From Pyropia haitanensis (lineage: Eukaryota; Rhodophyta; Bangiophyceae; Bangiales; Bangiaceae): DNA of 64,000 nt. The position numbers and the translations under genes were made by a program. How positions within the stretch are numbered: the first letter of the stretch is position 1; each line of letters opens with the position of its first letter. The stretch is from positions 79,037-143,036 of the forward strand of contig SDUX01000168.1 in the NCBI GenBank assembly GCA_008729055.1, given 5' to 3'. Shown here one piece after another: positions 61,699-64,000 of the stretch. Under the pieces are notes generated by a model. It did not search any database and was not told where the DNA came from. It saw only the letters and a list, made by a program, of their open reading frames with translations.

Positions 61699-64000
61699 CG
61701 GCGGCAACGGCAGCGTCGCCGTGGTGCGGGAGACGGAGGGGGGTGCGGGCGCGCCCGCCGCTGCCGCCCGGGCGGCCGCCACCGGCGGCACACCCCACGC
61801 TGCGACCGCCGTGGGGATGCAACCGAACGACACGGGGGTGGCAGCGGCAAGTGGCAGCGGGGAGGGCAATGGGGGGCGGGGTACGTGCCGTGTGGGGGGC
61901 CGCCGCCGCTGAGGCCCGTGCCTGTCGCCTGTACCTAGGCGTGAGGGGGGGGATGGGTCACGGTGGAGGGGGAGCCGCGGGGAGCCGCGCCGGTTTGAAT
62001 TTATTTTTTATTTGCTTTAGTGCGTGGCGGGAGTGGCCGCCCGGCGGCCGGAAAAGAAAATGGGGCACATGGTGCGCATCCGTGGGGAGGTTGGGGTTGT
62101 TGGGGAGGGGGGTGGGGAGGGGGAGGGCGACGCGTGATCCCCCACGGCGCAGCCGTCGCCCCGTCGAGTGTAGCCGTGCGAGTGCCTTGGCGTTGGACCG
62201 GTACTGTGACGCAGAGCGGCAGCCGTGAAAGGGGCACCAGTAGGGGCCGCTAGCGGTGTGAGGCGGCGCACCTCGGTAGGGGCGGCGCCCGTCAGGAGAG
62301 GAGGGGGGGGGGGTGGCTGCGCTGGCAAAAGCGGCGGCGGCCGCCGCCGCGGTGGTGGCGTCGATCCCATCTCTGTAGCCGACAACCCCCCCCCCCCCCC
62401 TGGGAGACGCGCCCCTGTCCGGCTCGGCGCCCCACCTGCGCGGCACGTCCCGCCGCGTAGGCCACGCCGCAGCGAAGGGGAGGGCAGCTGCAGGGGAAGG
62501 ACTGCCGGATTCGCGGCTGACAGCGCCACGACTGTCGGCCGACGGCGGGAGGACGCGGAGGGAGCCGGCCGCTAGGCCGGCTCTGGCAGGCTGCCGCCTG
62601 GCGCCAGCGGCTGGCGCCGCACACCCCCGCGAGCCCCTAGCTACCCCCTATCAGCACGCGGCGGCCCGGGCGCGGCGGTGGCCAGCCTGCCTGCCCGCCG
62701 ACCGCCCGCCGCGGTCGGCATTGGCCGTGGGCGGGCGGGGCGCACCACGGTCGGGCTCCCCCCCCCGCTCCCCAGCAGTGCCCCCCTACCCCGGCTCGGC
62801 GCTGGGGGCGGTCAGCGGAAGCAGCAGAAGCGCCCCCCCCCCCCCGCAGGCTACCCCCGCTCAAGGGCCGCCTGCCATCGGCGACGCTGTCGCCACGGCT
62901 GGTCGCACGGCCGCTCCTCCACTGCGGAGCGCGGGCGCGCGCGAGGGCGGGGGGGGGCGGGAGGGTCGAAGGGAGGGACCACCCGTCCACGGCCGACGCG
63001 CCGCCGCGAGGAGCGCCGCGGCCGCGTGCGCCGCGCGGCCGCCGGCTGCCGCGGCCGCGGTGACGGCGGCGTTGTCGCCCCGCCCTAGGCGTTGGCGGCC
63101 ACGCCGCCGGCGCTTGTCGAACCAGCCGCGCCGCCAGTGGACGCCGGCCGCGGCCTTGCCGTCTGCGGCGGCCGCTCCGGCTCCGCCCGCCTGCCCGCCC
63201 GCCCGCCCTCAGTCCTTTCTGCGCCCCCCCTCCACCCCCCCCCCCCCCGCCGAACCCTCCCGCACCTCCCCCCCCACCACCAGTGGAAGCGGCATGCCCG
63301 CCACCGACAATGGCGCCGTCGCCGTCCCCCCCCCACCAACACGACGCCACCCCCCCGCCGCACGGCGGCGACCGGCGCGCGCCGTCGGGCCCCCTGCTGC
63401 TACTCGCCGCCCCCGCCAGCGCGTTCAGCGCGGCGGGCGCGGCGCCGCGCGTCGCGCTGCCGCTTTGCTCGTTCCGGCCCATCCGGCCGGCGGGGATCAT
63501 CCAGAGCACCCGCGGCACGGCGGCCGAGACGGCCGCCGGCAGCGACCGCGGCGGCGGTGGTGCGAGTGGCAGCGGCCCCCCCCGTGGCGGCGGCGGCGGC
63601 AGCGTCGACGGCTTTGACGGCGCAGCGTGACGGACCGGCCGTCCCCCCCCCGCGCCGCCGCCCCTCAGACGCCGTCGCCGGTCGCGCGCGCGGGCGGGCG
63701 CCTGTTGCTGGGCGGCGGCTACGTTAGCGGCGGCGGCAGCGTGTTGACGCTCGGCTTGGCGCTGACTGCCAGCGGCAGCAGCGACCGCGTCAGGGGCGCC
63801 GCGACGGTGCCGGTCGAGCCGTGAGGGCCGAGAGGGCGGGAAATGGGGGGTCGGGGGGGGGGTGGGGGAGTGTGGGCGGGGACCGCCGCTCCACCGTGGC
63901 GCCGTCACCTACCGCTGCCGCCACCGCCACCGCCGCAACCGCCGCCCCGCCAACGGCGAGGACCACCGGCGCGGCGGCTGAGCGGCTGCCGCGGCGGCTA
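61061..64000. other. GC-extreme end region, no confident gene
   Basis: 61280-61380 and 61995-62070 are short moderate-GC islets. 61650-61710 is a GGC/GCG run. 62385-62402 and 62833-62846 are C runs. A plus-strand pair of frames at 63283-63630 and 63627-63824 has some non-repetitive segments (LPLCSFRPIRPAGIIQS; GRLLLGGGYVSGGGS) and could be an exon pair, but no domain was recognised and the opposite strand is open as well. Confidence 0.4.

Noticed and set aside
1..64000. rRNA or tRNA genes
   Set aside because: No stretch resembling conserved rRNA cores or a tRNA cloverleaf with a TTCRANNC box was recognised by eye; a covariance-model scan was not possible, so small RNAs cannot be excluded.
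1..64000. Bacterial contig
   Set aside because: LTR chromovirus with chromodomain, PAT/DIRS retroelement, MULE, HAT/RRM protein, long minisatellites and wide gene spacing all indicate a eukaryotic nucleus, despite one bacterial-type amidohydrolase.

Overview
The window looks like nuclear DNA of a very GC-rich alga. Long G/C homopolymers, GGC/GCC runs, Ala/Gly/Pro-rich coding islands, a chromovirus-type LTR retrotransposon, a PAT/DIRS-type tyrosine-recombinase retroelement and a MULE are all eukaryotic, and there is no operon-like packing. A bangiophyte red alga (Porphyra/Pyropia type) fits the composition best; a GC-rich green alga is the main alternative. This is inference, because no rRNA, organelle gene or species-diagnostic gene was found.

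Layout. 1-5.6 kb: GC-rich sequence without a supportable gene, ending in three diverged tandem modules of about 0.4 kb. 5.6-11.8 kb: two adjoining minisatellite fields (66-bp monomers in about 331-bp higher-order units, then 60-bp monomers with T-tract spacers), broken by a 25-N gap. 14.3-16 kb: a foldback element with 227-bp near-perfect terminal inverted repeats. 17.6-22.7 kb: a MULE whose transposase has one in-frame TAG. 23.3-38.6 kb: a large transposase gene carrying a zinc ribbon, a DEDDy 3'-5' exonuclease and a DDE-like C-terminal part. It is split by an almost fresh Ty3/gypsy chromovirus (28287-37004) with 521-bp LTRs that differ at one base and a GGCTT target duplication. 41.6-44.1 kb: a Crinkler-RHS (CR)-like P-loop NTPase/nuclease gene with two in-frame TGA codons. 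44.3-46.6 kb: a 5'-truncated PAT/DIRS-type element. 47.5-47.9 kb: an orphan aminotransferase exon. 48.5-50.1 kb: an intact helical orphan protein. 51.7-53.2 kb (minus strand): an amidohydrolase with one frameshift. 54.7-61 kb: candidate host genes, a possible NUP188-like protein (weak) and a HAT-repeat/RRM protein resembling SART3/Prp24. The final 3 kb is extremely GC-rich with no confident gene.

The centre of the window is therefore a nest of transposons with moderate GC, set in GC-extreme host DNA. The clearest mechanistic signals are three. First, the chromovirus gag has a textbook -1 frameshift heptamer four bases before its stop codon, followed after 5 nt by a possible stem. Second, the chromovirus insertion can be undone exactly, leaving the host transposase frame open. 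Third, most mobile-element genes here carry single in-frame TAG or TGA codons in otherwise open frames.
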